Shown: piece after piece, positions 42,503 to 51,320 of the stretch
Layout of the letters: each line of letters opens with the position of its first letter
Numbering within the stretch: position 1 is the stretch's first letter
Assembly (NCBI RefSeq): GCF_001428335.1
Contig: NZ_LMSG01000022.1
Span: 80,998 to 144,997 of the forward strand
Direction: 5' to 3'
DNA: 64,000 bases
Source of the DNA: Arthrobacter sp. Soil762
GTDB lineage: Bacteria > Actinomycetota > Actinomycetes > Actinomycetales > Micrococcaceae
Notes under the pieces: generated by a model
The model's database searches: none
What the model was told of the DNA's origin: nothing
What the model saw: only the letters and a program-made list of their open reading frames with translations
Made by a program: the position numbers and the translations under genes

Positions 42503-43423
42503 ATGGGACACGACCACAGCCACACACACGGGATCACGGCAACAGGCCGGCACCGCAAACGGCTCATCGCCGTCCTGGCCATCACCCTGGCGGTGGTGGT
42601 GGTCCAGGTGATCGGCGCGGCGCTGTCCGGATCATTGGCCCTGCTGGCTGATGCCGGCCACATGCTCTCCGACGCGGCAGGCGTGACCATCGCGCTCCTG
42701 GCTGCCTGGATCGCAGGACGCCCGGCGAGTGACCTGCGGACCTACGGCTACCAGCGTGCCGAGGTCCTGGCCGCCCTGGCCAACGCGCTGATCCTGATTG
42801 TCATCTCGGTGGTTATCTTCACCGAGGCCATCCGCCGGATCGGCTCGGCGCCCGAGGTCCACACCGACATCATGCTCTTCGCCGCCATCCTGGGCGCGGT
42901 GGCCAACCTGGTCTCGCTGCTGATCCTGCGCGGCGCGCACCAGGACAGCCTGAACGTCCGGGGCGCCTACCTTGAGGTGCTGGGCGACCTGCTGGGCTCC
43001 GTCGCCGTCATCGTTGCTGCCCTGGTCATCATGTTCACCGGCTACCAGGCCGCCGATACGATCGCCTCGGTGCTCATCGCCCTGATGATCCTGCCGCGGG
43101 CCTGGAGCCTGCTGCGGGATGTGGTGGACGTCCTCCTGGAGGCAACCCCCAAAGGCGTGGAAGTCCAGATGATCCGCGAGCACATTCTCAGCGTTGACGG
43201 AGTGGTGGACGTCCATGACATCCACATCTGGACCATCACGTCCGGCGTGCCCGTGTTTTCGGCCCACGTGGTGGTGGAGGACGGCGTCCTGAATGCCCGC
43301 GGCGCAGATCAATTGCTGGACAAGCTGACCACCTGCCTGGGCTCCCACTTTGACACCGAGCACTGCACTTTCCAGCTGGAGCCTGCCAGCCACTCGGAGC
43401 ACGAATCGCGCCAGCACGCCTAG
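42503..43423 (+). CDS. Cation diffusion facilitator (zinc/cobalt exporter)
   Basis: ATG 42503 gives 306 residues starting with a His-rich metal-binding tail (MGHDHSHTHG). Six transmembrane helices follow, with the HxxxD metal sites ADAGHMLSDAAG (helix 2) and LEVLGDLLGSVAV (helix 5), and a C-terminal ferredoxin-like domain with VHDIHIWTI. Proteins of this CzcD/ZitB type export Zn2+ or Co2+ in exchange for protons. An earlier in-frame ATG at 42458 would overlap the metallopeptidase gene and lacks support. Confidence 0.93.
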   Translation: MGHDHSHTHGITATGRHRKRLIAVLAITLAVVVVQVIGAALSGSLALLADAGHMLSDAAGVTIALLAAWIAGRPASDLRTYGYQRAEVLAALANALILIVISVVIFTEAIRRIGSAPEVHTDIMLFAAILGAVANLVSLLILRGAHQDSLNVRGAYLEVLGDLLGSVAVIVAALVIMFTGYQAADTIASVLIALMILPRAWSLLRDVVDVLLEATPKGVEVQMIREHILSVDGVVDVHDIHIWTITSGVPVFSAHVVVEDGVLNARGADQLLDKLTTCLGSHFDTEHCTFQLEPASHSEHESRQHA

Positions 43424-43575
43424 CAAGCAAGGCGGTGAGGCTGACATCCTCTGCGTGCTGCTCCTGCGGAGCGGAAGTCGATTCCGCGACACGCCGGTCC
43501 AGATGTGCCGGAATTGCACTCTTGTTGTTTATGTTATTGATGTGACCAGTGTTGCCAAAGTGCACACGCTCACGT

Positions 43576-43609
43576 AGCCTCGGACTGCTGGGAGATCAGC
43601 AGAGGGGCT
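43576..43609 (+). other. Hairpin in the leader of the NlpC/P60 gene
   Basis: CTGCTG (43585-43590) pairs with CAGCAG (43597-43602), extended by AGCC (43576-43579) with GGCT (43606-43609). It lies 58 bases before the NlpC/P60 ATG. It does not fit the c-di-AMP (ydaO) riboswitch often found before such genes. The rest of 43424-43666 shows no gene. Confidence 0.35.
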
Positions 43610-43666
43610 CCTTGTGCCGCCACCAGACCTCGCTCCCCCAGCCCTATTGCGTGCGAGGTTCTGCGA

Positions 43667-45088
43667 ATGGGTTTGACCGGATCCGGCCTGAAGGCCGCCG
43701 TACTGTGCACCGCCGTCGTACTTTTCGGCACCATGACCCTCCCCGCCCAGGCAGCGCCGCTACCGCAGGCTCCAACAGTCCAGCGTCCGGCGTCACCGGA
43801 ACTTCCCACCCCGGAGGACATCGCCACGGCTAAGGCGAGTGAACGCGCGACGGCGGATCAGGTCGCCATCATCGAACGCCTCCTGGCCGACGCCACCAGC
43901 GCCCAGCAAGCCACGTTTGCTTTGTCGCTGCAAGCCAACAACGCCTTCGGCGAAGCCCTGGTAGAACTGCAGGACCGCAGGACGGCTGCGGAAGTGGCCA
44001 CGGCCAAGGCCACCGCTGCGACCAACGAGCAGGACAGGACCCGGAAACAGGTCGGCCAGCTCGCCGGTGACCTCTACCGCAACGGCGGGCTGAACCCGAC
44101 GCTGGGCACCTTCGTCAGCGGCAATGCCGAAGCCCTGCACCAGGCCGCGACGCTGGAAGCCATTTCGGCCAGCCGGAGCCGTGCCTTCGAAGCGGCCGCA
44201 TCAGCAGCGTCCGCGGCTCAGTCGCTGACGGCCGCCGCCGACGACGCCAACCGGGCCGCCGATGACGCCGCCCAGAAGGCCGAAGCCCGCAAGGAAGAGG
44301 CCGAACAAGCCAACGCCACCCAGGCCAAGGCCGTAGCCGAAGCCGCGGCGCAGCGGACAATCCTCGTGGAGCAGCTCGCCCAGCTGCGGAACACCACAGT
44401 GGCCCTCGAATCAGCTCGCATTGACGCTTTGGACCGGCAGCGAGAGGAAGCCAAGCTCGCCGAACTGACTGCGGCTGCTGATCGGGCTGCGGCCCAAGCA
44501 GCGCCAGACCGGCCCTCAGCCGGACCGGCCGCTGGCGGGAACCTGCCGGCCGCACCGGCACCCGCACCAGTTCCAGCACCGGCACTCGCGCCTGCACCAG
44601 CCCCGGCACCTGCTCCAGTTCCGGCACCCGCCCCCGCACCGGCACCCGCTCCAGCCCCCGCACCAGCCCCAGCTCCGGCGCCTGCACCCGGGCCAACACC
44701 CGCTCCCTCGCCGGGCGGCTCGAACGAGACTGCCGTCTCCGTGGCGATGTCCAAGGTGGGGTCACCGTACTTCTACCAATACGGCGGCACCGGCCCCAAC
44801 GGTTTTGACTGCTCCGGCCTCGTGCAAACGGCCTTCGCCGCCGCGGGCAAGTACCTGCCGCGCACCGCTGCCCAGCAGTACGCGGCAGCCCCCGTTCACG
44901 TGCCGATCTCCCAGGCCCGGCGTGGCGATCTGCTGGTCTGGGGCTCAGCGCCGGGTTTTTATCACGTGGCCATCTACCTGGGGAACGGCCAGGTAGTGCA
45001 GGCGCTGAATCCGGACGAGGGCATCGGCGTGACCCAGTTGAGCTGGATGGCCGGGATGCAGCTCCACCCTTACGCCGCCCGCTACTGA
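43667..45088 (+). CDS. Secreted NlpC/P60 peptidoglycan hydrolase with coiled coil and Pro-Ala linker
   Basis: The 473-residue protein has a signal peptide ending at AQAA (about residue 30). A long Ala/Glu-rich coiled coil (about 50-275) resembles RipA-like hydrolases. A linker of roughly 60 residues consists of AP/PAPAP repeats (about 285-345), and a C-terminal NlpC/P60 domain holds catalytic Cys382 (GFDCSGLVQ) and His433 (GFYHVAIYLG). It cuts stem peptides of peptidoglycan during cell separation; the coiled coil typically keeps the domain inactive until bound by a partner. GAGG precedes the ATG by 8 bases. Confidence 0.92.
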   Translation: MGLTGSGLKAAVLCTAVVLFGTMTLPAQAAPLPQAPTVQRPASPELPTPEDIATAKASERATADQVAIIERLLADATSAQQATFALSLQANNAFGEALVELQDRRTAAEVATAKATAATNEQDRTRKQVGQLAGDLYRNGGLNPTLGTFVSGNAEALHQAATLEAISASRSRAFEAAASAASAAQSLTAAADDANRAADDAAQKAEARKEEAEQANATQAKAVAEAAAQRTILVEQLAQLRNTTVALESARIDALDRQREEAKLAELTAAADRAAAQAAPDRPSAGPAAGGNLPAAPAPAPVPAPALAPAPAPAPAPVPAPAPAPAPAPAPAPAPAPAPAPGPTPAPSPGGSNETAVSVAMSKVGSPYFYQYGGTGPNGFDCSGLVQTAFAAAGKYLPRTAAQQYAAAPVHVPISQARRGDLLVWGSAPGFYHVAIYLGNGQVVQALNPDEGIGVTQLSWMAGMQLHPYAARY

Positions 45089-45190
45089 CCGGGCCAGGGC
45101 TCCGTTCCTAGGCACCTGTCCGGGACTCCAGGCGCAGCGCTCTAGTCTCAGGGAGAAAGCGCAGGACATCCAGGCTCAAGGCATCCACGC

Positions 45191-46030
45191 TCAGGACAGA
45201 ACGTCCTTGGTGACGAACCGGCCATAGGCGAGCGCCCCGAAGACGGCGATGTAGCCCGCCTGCAGCAGCGCGTTGCTGGCAAAAGAGTCCCACAAAACCG
45301 GTTGGCGCAGGACGTCCGCGAAGCCGAACCAGTAATGCGTAAACAGCCAGGGGTGCAGCCATTCCAACTGCGGCAATTGGTCCAGGACCTGCGAGACCAC
45401 TGACAGAACCACAGTGGCGGCCATGGCGCCCACCGGTACCACCGTCAAGGTGGACAGGAACAGGCCGATCGCCGAGAGTCCTGCCAGGGACACCGCAAGG
45501 TAGGCAGCAATCAGGACCAGCCGCAGTGCGGCCTCAGGAGGCTGGACGACGTCGCCGGACAGGAGCGTCACCGGCCCTACGGGAAACAGCGAAGCTCCGA
45601 TCGCTGCCCCGGCCAGTGCCACCGTGACGGGCGCGGCGATGCAGAACGCCAGCGCGCCGGCGTACTTCACGAGCAGCAGGCGCACGCGCCCGGCGGGCGC
45701 CACCAACAGGTAACGCAGCGTGCCCAGGCTCGCCTCGCCGGCGATTGTATCGCCCGCCACCACCCCAATGGTCAGGGGAAGAAAGAGCGGCACGGAGACC
45801 AGCATCGCCGTGACGGCCACAAACAGCCCGTTCTGGCTGATCCGGTCCAGGAAGGCAGGTCCCCTTCCGGGAGGAACGGATGACGAGAGCCGGACGGCGA
45901 CGGCGATCAGCACCGGTATCGCGGCAAGCGCCAGCAGCATGGCCGCGGTCCGGCGACGCCGGAACAGCGTCTTCAGCTCAGACGCCAGCAGGGACAGGCT
46001 CGACGGCGCACCTGGAGCGCTATTGGGCAA
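45191..46030 (-). CDS. ABC transporter permease (ABC-2 type)
   Basis: The 279-residue protein has a cytoplasmic start (LLASELKTLFRRRRTAAML) and six predicted helices in the ABC-2 exporter pattern. Its start is TTG 46030, 8 bases after a GGGGAGGGG stretch, and overlaps the ATPase gene by 11 bp. It forms an exporter with that ATPase; the substrate is unknown. Confidence 0.85.
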   Translation of the reverse strand: MPNSAPGAPSSLSLLASELKTLFRRRRTAAMLLALAAIPVLIAVAVRLSSSVPPGRGPAFLDRISQNGLFVAVTAMLVSVPLFLPLTIGVVAGDTIAGEASLGTLRYLLVAPAGRVRLLLVKYAGALAFCIAAPVTVALAGAAIGASLFPVGPVTLLSGDVVQPPEAALRLVLIAAYLAVSLAGLSAIGLFLSTLTVVPVGAMAATVVLSVVSQVLDQLPQLEWLHPWLFTHYWFGFADVLRQPVLWDSFASNALLQAGYIAVFGALAYGRFVTKDVLS

Positions 46031-47054
46031 TGTCGAACCCCTCCCCCGTCAGCGCCACAAAGCGCTCCTCCAGGCTCTCGCGCTCAACGGAAAAGCCCCG
46101 CACCCGCACCCCGGCCGCCACGAGCTCCGCCACAATGTCCTCCGGGGCCGCCAGCCGCGACGCAGCGGCGACGGCGGTCAGCACGTCCCCGTCCGGTTCA
46201 GGTGTTCCGGCCTCAGGGCTTCTCTCCGGGGACATGCCCAACCGCAGCAGGACCTCACTTGCCGTCCCGGCGTCGGGCGTTAACAGGCGGATCCGGGTCT
46301 CACCGGCCTGGCGGAGCTCCGCCAGCGGCCCCTGGGCCACGAGCCGCCCGGCGCTCATGATGGCCGCGTGCGTGCAGATCTGTTCCACTTCTGCCAGGAG
46401 GTGGCTGGAGACGAAGACGGTGGCGCCGTCGGCGGCCAGCGACCGGACCAGGCTCCGCACTTCCCGCGTTCCCTGCGGGTCCAGTCCGTTGGTGGGCTCA
46501 TCGAGCACCAGCAGTTCCCGCGGCGACAGCAGCGCGTTGGCGATCCCCAGCCGCTGCTTCATACCCAGGGAGTAGGCGTGGACCCGCTTGCCGGCGGCGT
46601 GTGAGAGGCCCACCCGCTCAAGCGCGGCAGCAACTCGGGCGGTCCGGGAAGCGGGCGCCGCATGCCGGCTGGCAGCATCCAGGCGGTGCAGGTTGGCGGT
46701 GCCGGAAAGGAACGGATAAAACGCCGGCCCCTCCACCAGCGCACCGACGCGCGGCAGGACCTCATGCAGCCGCTGCGGCATCTGCAGGCCCAGGACGCTG
46801 ACGGTTCCGGCCGACGCCGCGGCAAGGCCCAACAGCATCCGGATGGTGGTGGTTTTGCCCGACCCGTTGGGGCCCAGGAACCCGAACACGGCGCCGTGGG
46901 GAACCGCGAGGTCCACGTTGTCGACCGCCAGCTGGTGGCCGAAACGCTTGGTCAGGCCTTGGGTCTCGATGGTCAGCCCGGCCGTCCCATTGCCTGTGGA
47001 AGTGGTCCGGGCGGCGGCTATCCCGGTGGCAGCCGTCCCCTCGGCCGCAGTCAC
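46020..47054 (-). CDS. ABC exporter ATPase
   Basis: The 344-residue protein begins with about 30 residues of Ala/Thr-rich sequence. Its nucleotide-binding domain has Walker A (GPNGSGKTTT), signature YSLGMKQRLGIA and Walker B (LLVLDEPTNGLDP), followed by a regulatory tail (about 240-344). It resembles drug or lantibiotic-immunity exporters of the CcmA type. The GTG start overlaps the RseB/LolA-like gene stop (GTGA), so secreted protein, ATPase and permease form one unit. Confidence 0.92.
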   Translation of the reverse strand: MTAAEGTAATGIAAARTTSTGNGTAGLTIETQGLTKRFGHQLAVDNVDLAVPHGAVFGFLGPNGSGKTTTIRMLLGLAAASAGTVSVLGLQMPQRLHEVLPRVGALVEGPAFYPFLSGTANLHRLDAASRHAAPASRTARVAAALERVGLSHAAGKRVHAYSLGMKQRLGIANALLSPRELLVLDEPTNGLDPQGTREVRSLVRSLAADGATVFVSSHLLAEVEQICTHAAIMSAGRLVAQGPLAELRQAGETRIRLLTPDAGTASEVLLRLGMSPERSPEAGTPEPDGDVLTAVAAASRLAAPEDIVAELVAAGVRVRGFSVERESLEERFVALTGEGFDIAQ

Positions 47055-48475
47055 GCCGCGCCGGCGGCGGCCTGCAGCCGCTCCGCCGGGACCATCCCCA
47101 CAAAGACCCTGCCGTCGTCCGTCAGGAGGACGTTGACCAGTGCCGTGGACAGGAGCCGTCCGCCAGGAACGACGACGGCGGCCTGGGACAGGAGCGGATC
47201 CTTCAGCAAGGATTCAGTCCAGGCAGCCCCTTGCCCGCCGGGTGCCGAGGGGAACCCGATCACCGTTTCCCAGCCCTTGCCGGTCACCGTTGGCCGTGGT
47301 GCGTCGCGGTGGCGCAGGCTGGCGTCGCTGCCGGGAACCTTGTCCGGGGCGGGGGGCTCTTCCGGCACGGCGGTGGGCTGGTCCAGCGGAACCGCGTCCG
47401 GAGGAACCTGGTCCGGGCCGCTGTCTGGAACCACGCCGGGCGTAATCCCACCGGGACTGGGCGGGAGGGCTGGCATGCCGGGCATATACGGGACCGGCGG
47501 CACTGGCAGCTCTTTGACTGTGGCACCCGGCGGGGCAACAAACGTAAACACCGAGTCGTCCGGAGCCGCCAGGGACAGGCTGGTGAAGCCGGCCTCAAAA
47601 GCCGGTTCCGCCTGGCCGCGTGCCATCACAGTTACGCGCAGCGGCATTCCTGTCTCGCCGTCGACGGCGATGGCAACCTTCTCAAGCAGTGTTCCCTGCG
47701 TCCTTGGCGCCAGTGCCAGGCTGTAGGCGGACCGGCCGGCGACTTCGACGTCCGGACCCACCGTCACCTCGGTGGAACTGTCTACGACGGCGAGGAACTT
47801 CCGGGCCAGATCCTCGGGCGTCGGCATTACGGGGGGCACTGGCGGGCCGGGCAGGATGGGCAAGGGCAGGTCGGGCTTCGGAAGGTCCGGACCCGGCAGG
47901 TCCCGGCCCGGCAGGTCGCCGGGCGGTGCGGGAGGTCCTGGCAGTGCGGGAGGTTCAGGCGGTGCGGGAGGTTCAGGCGGTGCGGGAGGTTCAGGCAGGG
48001 CGGGAACTCCGGGCACAGGCAGCGGCAGGTCGCTGGCGAACGCCGGCAGGGCCAGGTGGGCGGCGCTGTTGTCCTTGGAGTTGTAGAACCACACGTCGTT
48101 GTCCCGCCGGATGACGTCGCGTTCAGCCAGCCGGTCCATCACTTGGACCCGCATCTTGGTTGGCCCGTCCATAAAGATCCGGGCGGTGTGTTCGCCGGTC
48201 AGGAACTCCACGACCGACGCGGCCCCGCCGGCCGACACCGGTCCGGAGCTGGGACCGGCGGCCGGCAGTTCGGGCAGGCCCAGCTCGGCGGACTGCTGTA
48301 CTGTTCCGGAGAATGACCTGGTGTTGTGCTGGCCCAGGAGGGTCAGGACCTCAGCCGGAGACTTTTGTGGCAGCGGATCGCCGGCCCGCGCCGGAATGGA
48401 TCCCACCAGCACACCGGCGGCGATCACTGCGGGTACAGCTGCGGCAGGCACCCAGCGCAGCCATGCGCGGTTCAT
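47051..48475 (-). CDS. Exported LolA/RseB-like protein with proline-rich linkers
   Basis: The 474-residue protein has a signal peptide (about 1-32). Two halves of a LolA/RseB-like beta-sheet fold cover about 35-150 and 225-330; they contain SFSGTVQQSAELGLPEL and KVAIAVDGETGMPLRVTVM, resembling domain 1 of RseB/MucB. A proline-rich insert (about 155-215) built of PEPPAP and GPDLP units lies between them. A second Pro-rich segment and a C-terminal domain follow. In other bacteria this fold senses lipids or lipoproteins at the envelope. Coupling to an ABC exporter suggests control or loading of an exported hydrophobic substrate. Confidence 0.75.
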   Translation of the reverse strand: MNRAWLRWVPAAAVPAVIAAGVLVGSIPARAGDPLPQKSPAEVLTLLGQHNTRSFSGTVQQSAELGLPELPAAGPSSGPVSAGGAASVVEFLTGEHTARIFMDGPTKMRVQVMDRLAERDVIRRDNDVWFYNSKDNSAAHLALPAFASDLPLPVPGVPALPEPPAPPEPPAPPEPPALPGPPAPPGDLPGRDLPGPDLPKPDLPLPILPGPPVPPVMPTPEDLARKFLAVVDSSTEVTVGPDVEVAGRSAYSLALAPRTQGTLLEKVAIAVDGETGMPLRVTVMARGQAEPAFEAGFTSLSLAAPDDSVFTFVAPPGATVKELPVPPVPYMPGMPALPPSPGGITPGVVPDSGPDQVPPDAVPLDQPTAVPEEPPAPDKVPGSDASLRHRDAPRPTVTGKGWETVIGFPSAPGGQGAAWTESLLKDPLLSQAAVVVPGGRLLSTALVNVLLTDDGRVFVGMVPAERLQAAAGAA

Positions 48476-48575
48476 GCCAGCCCCGCTTCATCCTTGGAGC
48501 CCATACTTCAGGTTACGCCTGGGGACCGCCGCGGCACACGTCCCCTTCTGGAAGTCATGCCGAGGGGCACTCCGG

Positions 48576-51290
48576 CTACGACGGCACCACGGTTCCGGCG
48601 CCGCCGTCGACCGTTATTTCCTGCCCGGTGAAGAGCCGGAGCGTGGCGTCCGGGACGCCCACCACCGCCGGGATGCCGTACTCTCGCGCCACCACGGCCC
48701 CGTGCGAATTTGGTCCGCCCATCTCCATCACCAGTCCGCCCGCGGTGAGGAACAACGGCGTCCAGCCGGGGTCCGTGGACGGCGCCACCAGGATTTCCCC
48801 CGGTTCCAGATGCGCACCCACCGGGTCCAGGATCACACGGGCGGCCGCTGTGACAACACCGGCCGACGCCGGGCTCCCGCTCAGTGCCCCCGGCACCTTG
48901 GATGCCGTCACAGCGTCGCCGGATGGAATGGCTTCCGGCTCCGTGCCGTCCGACAGCAGCACCCGGGGTATGTGGCGCCGTTCAAGTTCCACGGCGTAGT
49001 CCGCGCGCCGCTGCGCCACCAGGTCCCGGAGGTCAGCTGCTCCCGAATCGAGGCCGGTCCGGGCTTCATCCAGGTCCAGGAAGAAGATGTCATCAGCGTC
49101 GGCTACCACCCCTGCCGCAGCCAGCGCCGCGCCGGCCAAGCCCAGTTGCTTCCGCACTTCGGCGAGGCCCACCACCAGCTGGTACTTGGGCAGCTCGCGC
49201 AGTCCGGCGAACAGCCTGGCCCGACGCAGCGCGGCCCGGACCACCGTTCCGCGCAGCCGGCCGCGGCTCCGTGCCTCCGCGACGAGGCGGTCAACGCAGG
49301 CGTCCGCTTCCTCGGCGGCGTTGCTGAACTGGACATCCGGCGCCAGCGCGGAACCCTCAAGCCGGAGATAGTTGGCCAGGACACCCAGGATATGGGTGGG
49401 GTCATCAGACCAGCGCGGCATACCGACATCGATCTCGGCCACCGCCCGGTGACCGTACTGGCCCATAAACCGCGCCAGTCCGGACTGCAGCACCGCGGGC
49501 AGCTGGCCCGCGCGGAAGTCTTCGGCCAGCTCGGCCGGTTTCCGGTCCGTCACGGCGGCGCGGGAACCGCCGTCGTTCTTAATCACCTGGGCGAGGCGCC
49601 ACAGCTCCAGGTCCATCTCCGTGGTGACGTTGTTCGGCAGCCCGCGGAGCACAACCTGCAGGTCATCCCACCGGCCGCCGCCCAGCAGTTTTCCGGCGAG
49701 CGCGAGGGCAGCGAACCCGAGAGCCGGGAACGGCAGGATGGACGGCACTACCGAGAAGATGCGCGTGCCGAGTACGTGTTCGGCGTGGTCCAGGCGCTGC
49801 AGCGGCGTGAGGCCGGCGGACGGTTCGAGGGAGTCGGCGAACTCGCGCGCCCGCCGGTTGGTCCGGCGAAGGGCTGCGTCCGGGCGGAAGACGGCCCGGA
49901 GCAGCGACTCCGGCACCCGGGCATGCACCGCCGCCGGGACAACGTGCCGCAGCAAGCCCAGCGGCGTCCTGTGCGTCACGGAAAACCGCGGGTCCTCGAA
50001 AACCCGGCGCAGCACCGTCGCCGAGCGAGCTTCCATCACGTCAAAGACGCGGGGAACGATCCGCCGGCCGGTGGTGCTGCGGGCTACGGCGGTCAGATCA
50101 AAGTAGATCCGCTGGGCCGCCACTGCGTAAGGGGACGGACCCCTGCGCGGCTCGGGCACATCGAACTGCGCCGCGCGGGCCACCGAGGAGGCAATGAGCC
50201 GGAAGGCTGCCAGGCCCATGGGCGTGATGGGGCGGGTCAGGCCTTGCGCCAGGCTGAAGCAAAGGTAAACGCGCGTGCCCGCCCCGCCGGCGGCCCGCTG
50301 CGGGACGGGGAACAGCGTGGTGATGGGCCGCGACTGGGTCAGCCAGAAATGACCATCGCCGGCAATGGCCCATTCAATGTCCTGCGGCGAGCCAAAGTGA
50401 CCCTCCACCCGGTGGCCTAAGGCTGCAAGTTCGGCGGCCTGCTTGTCCGTCAGGCACGCCGCGGCCCCGCCGTTGCTGATGGCCAGAGTCCGTGTGCCGC
50501 CGCCGGGGATGGGCCGGACCGCGATCCGTTTGTCCCCAAGCCGGCGTTCCAGCACGCGCCCGGTGAGCGGGTCCACGACGAAATGGTCCGGGTTCACGGC
50601 CCCGGACACTACCGCTTCCCCCAAGCCCGGGCTGGCATCGATCACGGCCTGCTTACGGCGGCCCGTCAGCGGGTTCGCGGTGAAAAGCACGCCGGCGGCG
50701 GTGGCATCCACCATCCGCTGGACCACCACGGCCAGCGCCACCGCGGCCGGGTCTATCCCCCTGCTTGCCCTGTAGCTGACCGCCCGGTCCGTCCAGAGCG
50801 AGGCCCAGCAGTTGCGCACGGCTTCCACGACGGCGGCAGCGCCCACCACGTTCAGATATGTGTCCTGCTGGCCGGCGAAACTCGCCGACGGAAGGTCCTC
50901 CGCAGTGGCCGAGGACCGGACGGCCACCGGAACGTTGTCGCCCAGGGCTGTGTACGCCTGTTCGACGGCGGCGGCCACCTCGGGAGGTACCGGGGCGTTT
51001 TGGACCAGGTCCCGTGCCCGGGACGCCAGCGCAGCCAAGGCGGGGAGGTCGCCGTCGGGCGTTGCCTGAAGAGCAGTGTGGACGTTGGCGAGCAGACCGT
51101 CCGTTCGGTGCGCGTGGCCCGCGGTCGCTTGGCGGTAGGCCTCCGTGGTGAGGCAGAAGCCGTCCGGCACGGGCAGCCCGGCGGCGAGCAGTTCCCCCAG
51201 GTTGGCCGCTTTGCCACCCACCAGGGGAACCATTGCTGCGGTGACCGCCTCCAATCCGAGGATGGGAGACGAACTGCCGGTGTCAGGCAT
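48576..51290 (-). CDS. Rifampin phosphotransferase / PEP-synthase-like enzyme
   Basis: ATG 51290 is chosen because AGGAGG sits 7 bases upstream; an ATG 6 bases earlier would be too close. The 904-residue protein has the three-part build of PEP-utilising phosphotransferases. An ATP-binding N-terminal region contains VGGKAANLGEL, AVRSSATAEDLPSASFAGQQ and FTANPLTG. A long middle domain sits where rifampin phosphotransferase binds its drug. A swivelling C-terminal domain has GGPNSHGAVVAREYGIPA with His863 as phosphocarrier. Size and order fit RPH better than PpsA, which has a PEP-binding barrel at the end. No rifamycin-associated promoter element is seen. A true resistance role is uncertain. Confidence 0.75.
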   Translation of the reverse strand: MPDTGSSSPILGLEAVTAAMVPLVGGKAANLGELLAAGLPVPDGFCLTTEAYRQATAGHAHRTDGLLANVHTALQATPDGDLPALAALASRARDLVQNAPVPPEVAAAVEQAYTALGDNVPVAVRSSATAEDLPSASFAGQQDTYLNVVGAAAVVEAVRNCWASLWTDRAVSYRASRGIDPAAVALAVVVQRMVDATAAGVLFTANPLTGRRKQAVIDASPGLGEAVVSGAVNPDHFVVDPLTGRVLERRLGDKRIAVRPIPGGGTRTLAISNGGAAACLTDKQAAELAALGHRVEGHFGSPQDIEWAIAGDGHFWLTQSRPITTLFPVPQRAAGGAGTRVYLCFSLAQGLTRPITPMGLAAFRLIASSVARAAQFDVPEPRRGPSPYAVAAQRIYFDLTAVARSTTGRRIVPRVFDVMEARSATVLRRVFEDPRFSVTHRTPLGLLRHVVPAAVHARVPESLLRAVFRPDAALRRTNRRAREFADSLEPSAGLTPLQRLDHAEHVLGTRIFSVVPSILPFPALGFAALALAGKLLGGGRWDDLQVVLRGLPNNVTTEMDLELWRLAQVIKNDGGSRAAVTDRKPAELAEDFRAGQLPAVLQSGLARFMGQYGHRAVAEIDVGMPRWSDDPTHILGVLANYLRLEGSALAPDVQFSNAAEEADACVDRLVAEARSRGRLRGTVVRAALRRARLFAGLRELPKYQLVVGLAEVRKQLGLAGAALAAAGVVADADDIFFLDLDEARTGLDSGAADLRDLVAQRRADYAVELERRHIPRVLLSDGTEPEAIPSGDAVTASKVPGALSGSPASAGVVTAAARVILDPVGAHLEPGEILVAPSTDPGWTPLFLTAGGLVMEMGGPNSHGAVVAREYGIPAVVGVPDATLRLFTGQEITVDGGAGTVVPS

Positions 51291-51320
51291 TTTCATGCCT
51301 CCTGCTGCGAAGGTGATGGG

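Noticed and set aside
43424..43666. A c-di-AMP (ydaO) riboswitch before the NlpC/P60 gene
   Set aside because: Actinobacterial NlpC/P60 genes often carry one, but the conserved motif blocks are not visible here; only a simple hairpin is seen.
44540..44710. Regular short repeats resembling a CRISPR array
   Set aside because: They encode the Pro-Ala linker of the NlpC/P60 protein in frame and have no spacer structure.
47930..48010. Repeated GGTGCGGGAGGTTCAGGC units as a possible minisatellite
   Set aside because: They encode the PEPPAP linker of the LolA/RseB-like protein; only a few in-frame copies.
48099..50420. A 773-codon plus-strand open frame
   Set aside because: It is antisense to the LolA/RseB-like and PEP-synthase-like genes; long antisense frames are common in GC-rich DNA and its product is His/Arg/Gln-rich without any domain.
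51291..51320. A rifamycin-associated element upstream of the RPH-like gene
   Set aside because: No such inverted repeat is present, here or upstream of the Usp gene.
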